NCBI GenBank assembly: GCA_023249275.1
Contig: JAHFCV010000010.1
Span: forward strand, 1 to 27,363
Length of the DNA: 27,363 nt
Reading direction: 5' to 3'
Source of the DNA: Candidatus Methanoperedens sp.
GTDB lineage: Archaea > Halobacteriota > Methanosarcinia > Methanosarcinales > Methanoperedenaceae
The translations under genes and the position numbers were made by a program. How positions within the stretch are numbered: position 1 is the stretch's first letter; every line of letters starts with the position of its first letter. The notes under the pieces were generated by a model that saw nothing but the letters and a program-made list of their open reading frames with translations, did no database searches and was not told the origin of the DNA. Shown piece after piece: positions 1 to 7,500 of the stretch.

Positions 1-65
1 GAAAGGGTGCGGGAAGGGTGTGGCGGTGGAATTGAGGCATTCGAGGAAGAGCGAAGGAGTAAAAT

Positions 66-350
66 ATGCCTGAAAACAAAAAACTACCCGACAAACAGAT
101 AACTGTCTATCAAACACCCGATGGACAAATCAATATCGAGGTGCTGTACGCTAATGAAAATATATGGCTGCCTCAAAAAAGAATGGTGGAACTGTTTGAT
201 GTAGACCGCAGCGTTGTTACCAGGCATCTTCAGAATATATTCTCTTCCAACGAGTTACAGGAAGATTCAGCATGTGCAAATTTTGCACATACTGCCGAAG
301 ATGGCAAGGAATATCAGACAAAATTAGGGCAACAAGAGGCTGATATATGA
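66..350 (+). pseudogene. RhuM-family protein, N-terminal fragment 1
   Basis: The 94-residue product begins like the RhuM family of virulence-associated or putative DNA-binding proteins: a short strand region (ITVYQTPDGQINIEV), then IWLPQKRMVELFDVDRSVVTRH, which looks like a helix-turn-helix, then the family's typical HTAEDGKEYQTK. After YQTK the reading changes to an unrelated tail (LGQQEADI) and stops, whereas family members usually continue for about 200 more residues (from memory). A GGAG Shine-Dalgarno at 56-59 precedes the ATG. The stop overlaps the next start by four bases (ATGA at 347-350), so this and the next fragment are arranged like an operon. It is probably a truncated relic, although a short DNA-binding protein cannot be excluded. 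The biochemical role of RhuM is not established. Bases 1-65 may hold the tail of an upstream gene, but no frame is recognisable. Confidence 0.7.
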
Positions 351-622
351 ACAAAAGCGATATTGTAAAACAACAATCCGATTTCATCCTATATACCTCA
401 AATGATGGGGACGTGAATGTAGAAGTATTTCTGAAGGATGAAACGATTTGGCTGACACAGAAAGCAATCGGAAAATTGTTTGGAAAATCAAAAGCAACGA
501 TTAGCGAGCATCTTAAGAAAATATATGCAGAAGGAGAATTGCAGATGGAGTCAACTGTTCGGAATTTCCGAACAGTTAAAATTACCAGAAAAATCCAGGG
601 AAGCACTGGCCTTTTGTATTAG
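347..622 (+). pseudogene. RhuM-family protein, N-terminal fragment 2
   Basis: This is a second, divergent copy of the same N-terminal domain: DFILYTSNDGDVNVEVFLKD, then TIWLTQKAIGKLFGKSKAT in the helix-turn-helix position, then STVRNFRTV, the usual family sequence before the central domain. From about base 575 the product changes to KITRKIQGSTGLLY and stops at 622. The body of a RhuM protein is missing, at nearly the same domain boundary as in fragment 1. From about 576 the +1 shifted frame encodes an unrelated piece, so the break looks like a deletion junction that joined two genes out of frame. Probably non-functional, or at most a short DNA-binding polypeptide. Confidence 0.7.
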
Positions 623-851
623 GGAAGGCGGCGTTGTGAAATATGGTCAGCTTAAAGACTACGATGATGATATGGATTTCTTCTGGAAGGAGGAAAGACC
701 CGTATCCACAATTGGCATGCTGAGGCAGAAAGGATTGATGGTTGTTGGAAAAATGGTCTTCGGTGATAGACAATTCAAGGTCGCATTTATACCTATTGAA
801 ATCCGTGAGGGGTTAAAATCCGTGTTGTCCTCCAAAAACGTTCATCCTTAG
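576..851 (+). pseudogene. C-terminal fragment of an unrecognised, possibly winged-helix protein
   Basis: An open frame runs through 480-851, but its first 32 codons only shadow the RhuM frame. From about base 576 it reads as coherent protein: LPEKSREALAFCIREGGVVKYGQLKDY, then WKEERPVSTIGMLRQKGLMVVGKM, then FKVAFIPIEIREGLKSVL. The pattern of an EALAFCIREGG helix, a turn with KYGQLKDY and a later MLRQKGL helix would fit a winged-helix domain at the C-terminus of a larger protein. I do not recognise the family. No start codon or Shine-Dalgarno is visible at the point where homology-like sequence begins, so this is best read as the 3' remnant of a gene whose 5' part was lost at the junction near 576. 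Confidence 0.45.
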
Positions 852-897
852 CGAGCGAATAACCAATGTTCCTTTAACGGCAGCCCATATTTTTCCG

Positions 898-2496
898 TTA
901 CGCGTACCTCCCCCTCGACTCAATTTCCTTAACTCTTCCTATAACTTCCTCAGCTCCCTTGAAAGCCCTGCCATATCCCTTTTTAAAAGCCTCGATAAGC
1001 TCTTCATGGTTCTCATGCGTGCTCTCGAATGTCTGGAAAAGCACATGTATATCCACGCCCCTTGCTTCCAGCGTCTTATCAAGATACGCAAGACCAAAAT
1101 CTATGAGGAATAGCTTTCCATCCTTATACAAAATGTTGGATGTGGTGAGGTCGCCGTGTATAATCCCGCATGTATGAAGGCGCCCGATAAGCTCACCCGT
1201 TTCTTCTGAAAGCGATGGATTCACAATGTTTTTAAGCGCCGTTCCCTCGATATACTCCATCCTGATTTCAAAGCCGGTAACGTCCCTGATTATCGGCGTG
1301 GGAACGCCGCACCTTCGCGCTTCTGAAATCAGCCTTGCCTCGGTTTTTGTCCTCTCCCTCCTGATATTCTCATCGATTTCTTTCAGTCGGTAGCGCTTCT
1401 CTATCCTGGTCTTGATTATCGTATTTCCTTCAAGCGCTATCACGGCTTCAGCGCCGCTTGCTATTATCCCGTCGTGTTGGGGTATGCTTTGCATACCCCC
1501 CGTTTGATAAACCTTTCCCAAAGGTTTCCATGACACCACCGCATCATCAGGCCTGAAGTTCGGATTAACCTTTGACTCGGAAATTGGTGTCCTGTATCCT
1601 GATTTATACATCAGGAGACCAAGATACGCTATCATTGCACCGTTATCCCCCATGAACCTCTTCTCAGGAACATAGAACCCGATTCCCCTGTCCTCGCACA
1701 TAATATTTAGCATCTCGCAAAGTCTGCTATTTGCGCCAACGCCGCCTGCAAGAAGAACCTCCTGCTTTCCCGTATGAGCCACCGCACGTTCCGTCACCTC
1801 GACCAGCATCGCAAAAGCTGTTTCCTGGAATGAGTGGCAGACATCCGGTAATGCGGCGCTTTTTGTGGATTCCTGGGCAGCGGTGGCAAGTCCTGAGAAA
1901 GAAAAATCCATACCCTTTACGGTATAGGGCAGAGGAATATAATGCGTCGCCTTTTTAGCCAGTTCCTCTACCTTCGGTCCTCCCGGATGCGGCAACCCTA
2001 TCGACCTTGCGAACTTATCGAGCGCATTCCCGATTCCTATATCAAGCGTCTCGCCAAAAACCCTGTAATGACCTTTCCTGTAAGCAAGAACCTGCGAATT
2101 TGCGCCGCTGACATAAAGAGTTACAGGGTCTTTTGCAGGTGTTTTCCACCTTCCTACCTCGATATGCGCGATGCAATGATTGACCCCGATGAGAGGAACA
2201 TCAAGCGATAATGCAAGCGCCCTTGCAGCCGTAGCTACGGTGCGAAGGCAGGGTCCAAGCCCGGGTCCCTGGGAAAATGCCACAGCGCTTATATCAGTTC
2301 CGCTTTTTTTCAGTGTTTCCCTTACTACCTCGGTGATGTGGTTCGCATGATGCTGCGCCGCTTCACGCGGATGGATTCCGCCTGTAAGAGGCTTGTACGT
2401 GGCTGTGGTTTCCGCTATAACGTCCTTTTCATCAACAACTGCAGCGCTCAGGTTCCACGCAGTTCCCTCAATACCCAGGATTGAAATTTTTGACAT
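898..2496 (-). CDS. Bifunctional tRNA threonylcarbamoyladenosine (t6A) factor Kae1-Bud32 fusion
   Basis: This fuses two KEOPS complex subunits. Kae1 transfers the threonylcarbamoyl group to A37 of ANN-decoding tRNAs, and Bud32 is its small atypical kinase/ATPase partner. Kae1 fills residues 1 to about 325, with the metal-site motif NHCIAHIE (His107 and His111) and GGPKVEELA. Bud32 fills about 345-532, with catalytic HGDLTTSNIL (Asp near 449) and IDFGLAY (Asp near 466). The fusion is common in Euryarchaeota. I chose the ATG at 2496 because MSKISILGIEGTAWN matches the usual N-terminus; the ATG at 2517 would add seven residues. A TATA-like box at 2549-2560 suggests a short leader. The interdomain linker contains about 20 unusual residues (PLGKVYQTGGMQSIPQ and neighbours) encoded by two adjacent perfect palindromes. 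The gene diverges from aIF1A. Confidence 0.95.
   Translation of the reverse strand: MSKISILGIEGTAWNLSAAVVDEKDVIAETTATYKPLTGGIHPREAAQHHANHITEVVRETLKKSGTDISAVAFSQGPGLGPCLRTVATAARALALSLDVPLIGVNHCIAHIEVGRWKTPAKDPVTLYVSGANSQVLAYRKGHYRVFGETLDIGIGNALDKFARSIGLPHPGGPKVEELAKKATHYIPLPYTVKGMDFSFSGLATAAQESTKSAALPDVCHSFQETAFAMLVEVTERAVAHTGKQEVLLAGGVGANSRLCEMLNIMCEDRGIGFYVPEKRFMGDNGAMIAYLGLLMYKSGYRTPISESKVNPNFRPDDAVVSWKPLGKVYQTGGMQSIPQHDGIIASGAEAVIALEGNTIIKTRIEKRYRLKEIDENIRRERTKTEARLISEARRCGVPTPIIRDVTGFEIRMEYIEGTALKNIVNPSLSEETGELIGRLHTCGIIHGDLTTSNILYKDGKLFLIDFGLAYLDKTLEARGVDIHVLFQTFESTHENHEELIEAFKKGYGRAFKGAEEVIGRVKEIESRGRYA
1479..1527. repeat. Two adjacent in-frame palindromes in the Kae1-Bud32 linker
   Basis: The first is a perfect 9-bp inverted repeat with a 3-base loop: GGGGTATGC (1479-1487), TTT, GCATACCCC (1491-1499). 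Ten bases on there is a perfect 8-bp inverted repeat: AAACCTTT (1509-1516), CCC, AAAGGTTT (1520-1527). Both lie within the coding region for the linker between the two enzyme domains and keep the frame open. They could be a small palindromic element tolerated because it landed in a linker, or an mRNA structure in a fused gene. Confidence 0.6.
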
Positions 2497-2548
2497 AATT
2501 TTTGCAAATGACTTCATTAAATTGATTTCTAAAATAAGTATCGCATAA

Positions 2549-2560
2549 TTTTATAAATTT
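2549..2560 (-). promoter_or_regulatory. TATA-box candidate for Kae1-Bud32
   Basis: On the minus strand this reads AAATTTATAAAA, preceded by an A-rich stretch that could act as a BRE. A start about 26 bases downstream would fall near 2527-2530, just before the ATGs at 2517 and 2496. No Shine-Dalgarno precedes either ATG, which would suit a short-leader transcript. Confidence 0.5.
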
Positions 2561-2566
2561 TTTTGT

Positions 2567-2578
2567 TTTTATTATATC
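2567..2578 (+). promoter_or_regulatory. TATA-like promoter candidate for the aIF1A-rio1-dim2 operon
   Basis: An AT-rich TTTTATTATATC stretch lies in the divergent intergenic region. Transcription starting about 25 bases downstream would begin near 2600, leaving a leader of about 30 bases that contains the GAGGTG Shine-Dalgarno at 2624-2629. It is the best TATA match on this strand but not a strong one. Confidence 0.35.
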
Positions 2579-2623
2579 AGTAACCTTTACATAGAGCGGA
2601 GACAATAAGAAGCATGAATGATG

Positions 2624-2629
2624 AGGTGT
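2624..2629 (+). promoter_or_regulatory. Shine-Dalgarno deciding a non-standard aIF1A start
   Basis: GAGGTG is a near-perfect match to the archaeal 16S 3' end. It points to initiation at CTG 2634 (or ATA 2631), not at the GTG 2712, which lies more than 80 bases downstream and has no Shine-Dalgarno of its own. A seven-codon ORF (ATG at 2614) ends with TGA at 2635-2637, overlapping the presumed CTG start. Confidence 0.6.
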
Positions 2630-2633
2630 TATA

Positions 2634-2948
2634 CTGAAACAGCGAGTAAATAGCAGCCAGCAGCCGGAAGAGTTTACCAGGGTTCGCATCCCGCAAAAAA
2701 AAGCGAATGAAGTGCTGGCTACAGTCGAGAGCCTGCTGGGCGCCAATAAGCTCAGGGTCAGGTGCATGGACGGTGTGGTTAGACTCGCTCGCATTCCCGG
2801 TAAAATGAAAAAAAGTACATGGATTCGCGAAGGGGATGTGGTAATTATTGTCCCGTGGTCTTTCCAGAATGAAAAGGCTGATATTATCTGGAAATACAGC
2901 GGACCTCAGGTGAACTGGCTCGAACGCAAGGGATTTTTAAAAAGTTAG
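2634..2948 (+). CDS. Translation initiation factor aIF1A
   Basis: This is the OB-fold initiation factor 1A, which binds the ribosomal A site and helps start-codon selection. The core NKLRVRCMDGVVRLARIPGK, then WIREGDVVIIVPW, then WKYSGPQVNWLERKGFLK is diagnostic. Reading from the GTG at 2712 would give 78 residues and would cut off the conserved basic N-terminal part (EEFTRVRIPQKKANEV). That part is encoded upstream in the same frame, which is open back to a TGA at 2622-2624. No ATG, GTG or TTG occurs in frame between 2625 and 2712. A strong GAGGTG Shine-Dalgarno at 2624-2629 sits four bases before a CTG at 2634, so I place the start there (104 residues, starting M-K-Q-R-V-N-S); ATA at 2631 is the alternative. 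A sequencing error could also explain it. It heads an operon, nine bases before rio1. Confidence 0.9.
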   Translation: MKQRVNSSQQPEEFTRVRIPQKKANEVLATVESLLGANKLRVRCMDGVVRLARIPGKMKKSTWIREGDVVIIVPWSFQNEKADIIWKYSGPQVNWLERKGFLKS

Positions 2949-2957
2949 ATTTAGAGT

Positions 2958-3758
2958 ATGGTCAGTGACAAGAAAATTCGTCGCATGGATGATATAATCG
3001 ACGAATTCCGCATGCGAATCAAGGATGCTGATAGGAAGTCCGTCTTTGCTGATGTTTTTGACGATGCTACTTTAATGGCGCTTTACGAGCTTTCCAGGAA
3101 AGGCTACATCGATGCGCTCGGCGGATGTTTCAGTACGGGAAAAGAGGCAAATCTTTTCCATGCCATCACGAAAAAAGACGACATTTCTGAAATTGCTGTG
3201 AAGATATACCTTATATCCACAGCGAATTTTAATGCAATGAAAGATTATATTTTAGGAGACCCCCGTTTTGCAGGGATTAAACACTCCAGGAAAGATATAA
3301 TTCTTGCATGGACTAAAAAAGAATTTAAGAACCTGAAGCGGGCAGAAGAATCAGGGGTAAGGGTGCCAAAACCCTATATCACAAAAAGGAATATTCTGTT
3401 AATGGAGTTTATTGGAAAGGACGGCATCCCCATGCCTCAACTGAAGGATGTAGAACTCACCCATGATGAGGCGGAGAGTATTTTTAACAGGGTTGTCAAA
3501 TATATGAGCCTGTTATATTCCAGGGCAAAACTTGTTCACGCAGACCTTAGCGAATATAATATATTGGTTGATGTTAATACTATGGAGCCCGTGATAATTG
3601 ATATGGGTCAGTCTGTTACAACCGACCATTTTAATGCAGATGCGTACCTGCAGCGCGATGTAACCAACATCGCACGGTTCTTTGGAAAATTAAATATCCA
3701 GGTAAATAATGAGGAAATGATTTCAATTATTAAGAGCAATAAAGAGGACATAAAATGA
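2958..3758 (+). CDS. rio1: RIO-type serine kinase/ATPase Rio1
   Basis: This is the archaeal Rio1 protein, an atypical kinase that acts as an ATPase in late maturation of the small ribosomal subunit. Visible motifs: the flexible nucleotide loop STGKEANLF (59-67), the ATP-anchoring lysine in AVKIY (Lys82), catalytic HADLSEYN (Asp196, Asn201) and metal-binding IDMGQ (Asp215). The N-terminal helical part before residue 50 carries no recognisable winged helix, which fits Rio1 and not Rio2. At 266 residues it is of normal length for the archaeal family. It starts nine bases after aIF1A and overlaps dim2 by four bases (ATGA at 3755-3758), so the three genes are probably co-transcribed. Confidence 0.95.
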   Translation: MVSDKKIRRMDDIIDEFRMRIKDADRKSVFADVFDDATLMALYELSRKGYIDALGGCFSTGKEANLFHAITKKDDISEIAVKIYLISTANFNAMKDYILGDPRFAGIKHSRKDIILAWTKKEFKNLKRAEESGVRVPKPYITKRNILLMEFIGKDGIPMPQLKDVELTHDEAESIFNRVVKYMSLLYSRAKLVHADLSEYNILVDVNTMEPVIIDMGQSVTTDHFNADAYLQRDVTNIARFFGKLNIQVNNEEMISIIKSNKEDIK

Positions 3759-4291
3759 CAGAGCATATCAAAGTTCCACTTGAGAGAATCGCAGTTCTTG
3801 TAGGTCCGAAAGGCAGCACTAAAGAACTGATTGAGGAAAAATCAACAGCCATGCTTAATATCGACAGCCAGAGCGGGGATATTCAGATAATGGATGCGAA
3901 AGACCCGCTTAAAGGGATGCGTGCAAGCGAGGTAGTCCATGCCATTGCGCGCGGTTTCAGTCCGCAAAAGGCTCTTTTGCTGTTCGATGATGAATTTCTT
4001 ATGTTTGAAACTATCGACCTGTCAAATATCGCAAGGACAGAAAAAGACCTTCAGCGACTTCGCGGAAGAATAATAGGCAAGGCAGGCAAATCCCGCGAGA
4101 TTTTTGAGAGCCTTACCAATGCGCGAATCTCGGTATATGGAAAAACCGTATGCCTGATAGGGTATCCTGAACAAAATGCGGTAGCAAGAAAAGGGATAGA
4201 TATGCTCATGGAAGGCTCGTCCCACGGACCTGTTTATAAGTTCCTCGAGAAGAAGAAAAGCGAGTTAAAACAGGCAGAAATGGGTTTGTAG
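3755..4291 (+). CDS. KH-domain RNA-binding protein, Dim2/Pno1-like
   Basis: The protein has two KH domains and matches the archaeal homologue of eukaryotic Dim2/Pno1, which binds near the 3' end of small-subunit rRNA during ribosome maturation. The first KH has the GxxG loop GPKG (17-20); the second has GRIIGKAGKSR (GKAG at 108-111), followed by the family's typical hydrophobic strand ISVYGKTVCLIG. A lysine-rich tail (KFLEKKKSELKQ) ends the 178-residue product. It is translationally coupled to rio1 by an ATGA overlap, which suits a shared role because both factors act on the pre-40S-like particle. From memory, top6B usually follows this gene in Euryarchaeota. Here the next top6 gene is about 16 kb away. 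Confidence 0.93.
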   Translation: MTEHIKVPLERIAVLVGPKGSTKELIEEKSTAMLNIDSQSGDIQIMDAKDPLKGMRASEVVHAIARGFSPQKALLLFDDEFLMFETIDLSNIARTEKDLQRLRGRIIGKAGKSREIFESLTNARISVYGKTVCLIGYPEQNAVARKGIDMLMEGSSHGPVYKFLEKKKSELKQAEMGL

Positions 4292-4584
4292 GATTTCTCA
4301 CGTTTATTGGTTTATATTGGCTCACATTTTAGGAGAGAAAATGCGAAAGATATTTAAGCCATGAGGGTTAAAAATACATTATAATAGGATAGTATAAAAC
4401 ATTATATTACTCCTGGGTAAAAACGGTGGTACTGAGTAAGTCCACAATTTAAAAACGTTAGTGTATAATTTGCTTGTAAAAAACGGATAGTGCACTTGAT
4501 AGTGTGCTGACAAAAGCATTCGGAGTGAACTTGGCGTAACATGTGGCTGAGTCACATAACATCAGATGATAGGATAGGAAGGAA
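4292..4584 (+). promoter_or_regulatory. Leader/promoter region of the multiheme cytochrome operon
   Basis: This 293-base stretch has no gene. TATA-like candidates are TATAAAAC at 4393-4400 and GTATAATT at 4463-4470; the latter would start transcription near 4490-4495 and leave a leader of about 90 bases. Two GATAGTG direct repeats (4486-4492 and 4498-4504) are spaced 12 bases apart, near that predicted start. A dyad follows at 4541-4557. Just before the ATG at 4585, the purine-rich GGATAGGAAGGAA offers only a poorly spaced Shine-Dalgarno. No RNA gene was recognised. Confidence 0.4.
4541..4557. promoter_or_regulatory. Operator-like dyad or RNA hairpin ahead of the giant cytochrome
   Basis: ATGTGGCT-G-AGTCACAT is a near-perfect inverted repeat around a central base; the only imperfect pair is G opposite T. 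It ends 27 bases before the cytochrome ATG. As DNA it could bind a dimeric regulator. As RNA it could form a six-pair stem with a five-base loop upstream of the ribosome site. Confidence 0.35.
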
Positions 4585-7500
4585 ATGCAGTCAGAGGAAG
4601 AGTCCGTTAAATGTAAAGATGCCATTGCGATTACTGTACGGGGTTTGTTTCTCGTTTTAGTAGTTTTAGCGGCGCTGTTTGCCACGGCGCAGACTGCTGC
4701 GGCTGAGGGGACGCCAACGCAGCTTATAATATTTACTGACAGAAAAGTTTACACGGATTGGTTTTTTGACCAGGCTAAGACTAATGGAGTTGCTCCTAAC
4801 AATGTGAGGGTAGACTCATCCAACTTGACATTCTTTGTCTATGCTGTGATTCTTGACGACGATGGCAATATAATGAAAGGTAGATCCTCCTACTTGAGCG
4901 GTATTATTAACGATACTGCGCAATTAGACCACTATAACAAGGGCACAAATGCGACTCATCATGCTGATTTGGGCGACCCGAATTTAATAAACGGTCCCCT
5001 TATATTCAACGATACTGGATTGTCGGGTGATAACCAGGCAAATGATGGAATATATACCGCAAAATTTGACCCCACTGATTTTGCCGACTCGTGGAGCACT
5101 ACTAATGTAGCAGGAGACGACCATTTCAAAATAAATATTACAGTTACAGACAGCAACTTAGGGAAATCTGTCTATACCTATGTGCTGTTAAACGGCATCA
5201 GATGCCATGGTGCACTTGGCAGTCACGGCACCCACAATGATGGGGTCATGCCCGGGGGAGTTGATAACTGTGCCGTCTGCCATCCCGGGTACGAGCATTT
5301 CTATGAAAATAAATCCGGGACAATACCGTATTCAATGCAGGATGTGCATTTTAAAAAGGTTGCAGAGCCAACTGTAATTTCTGATGACAAGAATTTCGAT
5401 GATTATAGATGGAACACATCAAATATTACAAAAACCGGAGTTGGTGGGGTTGATTGGAAGACATACTTACCTGGTTCAGGCTACTGTCCCTTCTGTCACA
5501 CCGATGCAGCAGGCAATGTATTGGATTACGGAAACGGCGACAGACTTACCTTGACCGATAAACCATCATGTGGAGCAGGTTCCAGCTATTACGGTGGGTG
5601 CCATGCTAATACTAACATTACGGGAACGAAAGTAGTAAATTGGACTCAATCTGCAGCTACTGGAACGTATCGCTGGAATAACAATATAACAGTCGCAAAA
5701 TCTCATAATTATACGGGCAACAAAGCCAATGCATCGTGTGTTATATGTCACGATGGTTCGCACGGTCTAAGTTTACCCAATGTTTCTTATGTCAGCTATA
5801 CTATAAACGAGCAGTGCTGGCTCTGCCACAACATCTCAGGCGGGCTGAACATCACTGCAAATGGCGGCAAGAATGTCAATCACAATAACCCAGACTGTAA
5901 GGTATGCCACAAGAATGCCACTGGTGCTCTCGATGCGCATCTTGTGCCTGCGGCGGTGTTTGGGGGAGTAAACTGCACATCCTGCCATAACATAAGCGGC
6001 TCGGCGACCGGGTCGATTGTGAACTTCACTTCAGTTAACAAGAGCATGCACGGAGGGCTGAATAAAAATGCCTCATCCACCGGCGGAAATGCCACCAACA
6101 AACCCTGCTGGGCATGCCACGGCACAATAAATGCGAACGGCTATGCCAATGAGAGCGACCAGCCTGTGAACAGCCATAATGATACTGTTTACCAGAATCC
6201 CAGGGATTGCTACGACTGCCATAACGATACCGTATCCCTGTTTAGTGCAAAAGGTATAACCGACCACATACCATCAGGCCTATCCAAAAATACAGATGTG
6301 AATACCTCCTCGTACAATAACACATACTGCAGCTACTGCCACAACAACAGCATCCGTCCAAGCTTTGATCCTGACGGTTTTGGACTAACAGGCGGCAGTC
6401 CCATCAACGCCTCAGTATCCCACTATGGCGCAAACGATACCGCTGGCAAGCTCATGAGCCCAACCAATAACTCTACAGATTGTGTTTACTGCCACAGGAA
6501 CAGCAGTAATATGTTGAAATGGGGCATATTGCCAAACAGTCTTGCGAACCTGAGCAACAAGAACGGTACGGCTGGCACAGAAACAAATCATACTCCTTAC
6601 ACAAGCAGCAGCCAGTGCAGTTCATGTCATGGCGGTTATACTATTACGGCAAGCTTTACTTTCCACAATGCTGCCTTAGGCGCGGGCGCGGTCGGGGGTG
6701 TGAACTGTACATCCTGCCACAACATAGGCGGAAGCGCAAACAATGTTAACTTCTCATCAGTTAACAAAAGCATGCATGCCAATTTGAATAAGAACGCGAC
6801 TTCTATAGGCGGAAATGCAAGCAATAAGCCATGCTGGGCATGCCACGGCACTATAAACGCCACAAGCGGGCTGGCAAACGAGAGCGACCAGCCCACGGAT
6901 GGTCATAATACTACTGTTTATAAAAATCCCAGGGAATGCAAGTACTGTCACATCACAGGAATATTGAGGTTCAATGCCACGAACGTTACAGATCATATTC
7001 CATCGGGTTATTCCTCTCTCACGGATGTGAATACTTCTTCGTATAACAACACCTATTGTTCATACTGCCACAACAACAGCGTCTACAATGGTAATGATTC
7101 AAGCATGGGTCTTTCAAATCAAGGCAGCCCCATGAACGCCTCAGTATCCCACTATGGCGCAAACAAGACTGCAAATATGTCGATGACTGCAGCAAACGAC
7201 AGCACAGACTGTGTATATTGCCATCGCAACAACAGCAACATGCTCAAGTGGGGTATTCTGAATGGAAGCACTGCCAATATCACCAAAAAGAATGGAACCG
7301 CAGGTACGGGAATAAACCATACACCTTATACAGCCAGCATCGTTTGCAAGGACTGCCATGGTGCATACAATATAGCCACCAGTACTTTCCATGATGCTGT
7401 GATAAGTAACGGCAGCGAAGGCGGTCCTAACTGTATAGGCTGCCACTATACCGGCAGTCCCTACAACGACATCAACATCACATCCTTCAACCAGAGCACA

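Noticed and set aside
217..606. A 129-codon minus-strand open frame opposite the RhuM fragments
   Set aside because: It lies opposite two recognisable RhuM fragments, has no family features and no ribosome site.
2712..2948. GTG at 2712 as the aIF1A start
   Set aside because: It would remove the conserved EEFTRVRIP part of the N-terminus and has no Shine-Dalgarno, while a strong one lies at 2624-2629.
4292..4584. A riboswitch or small RNA gene in the cytochrome leader
   Set aside because: Only short stems are visible, with no known aptamer core and no tRNA-like fold. I kept only the dyad and the TATA candidates.
5209..5214. The single CH in GIRCHGALGSHGTH as a heme site
   Set aside because: There is no first cysteine at a suitable distance upstream, so no CxnCH motif is formed.
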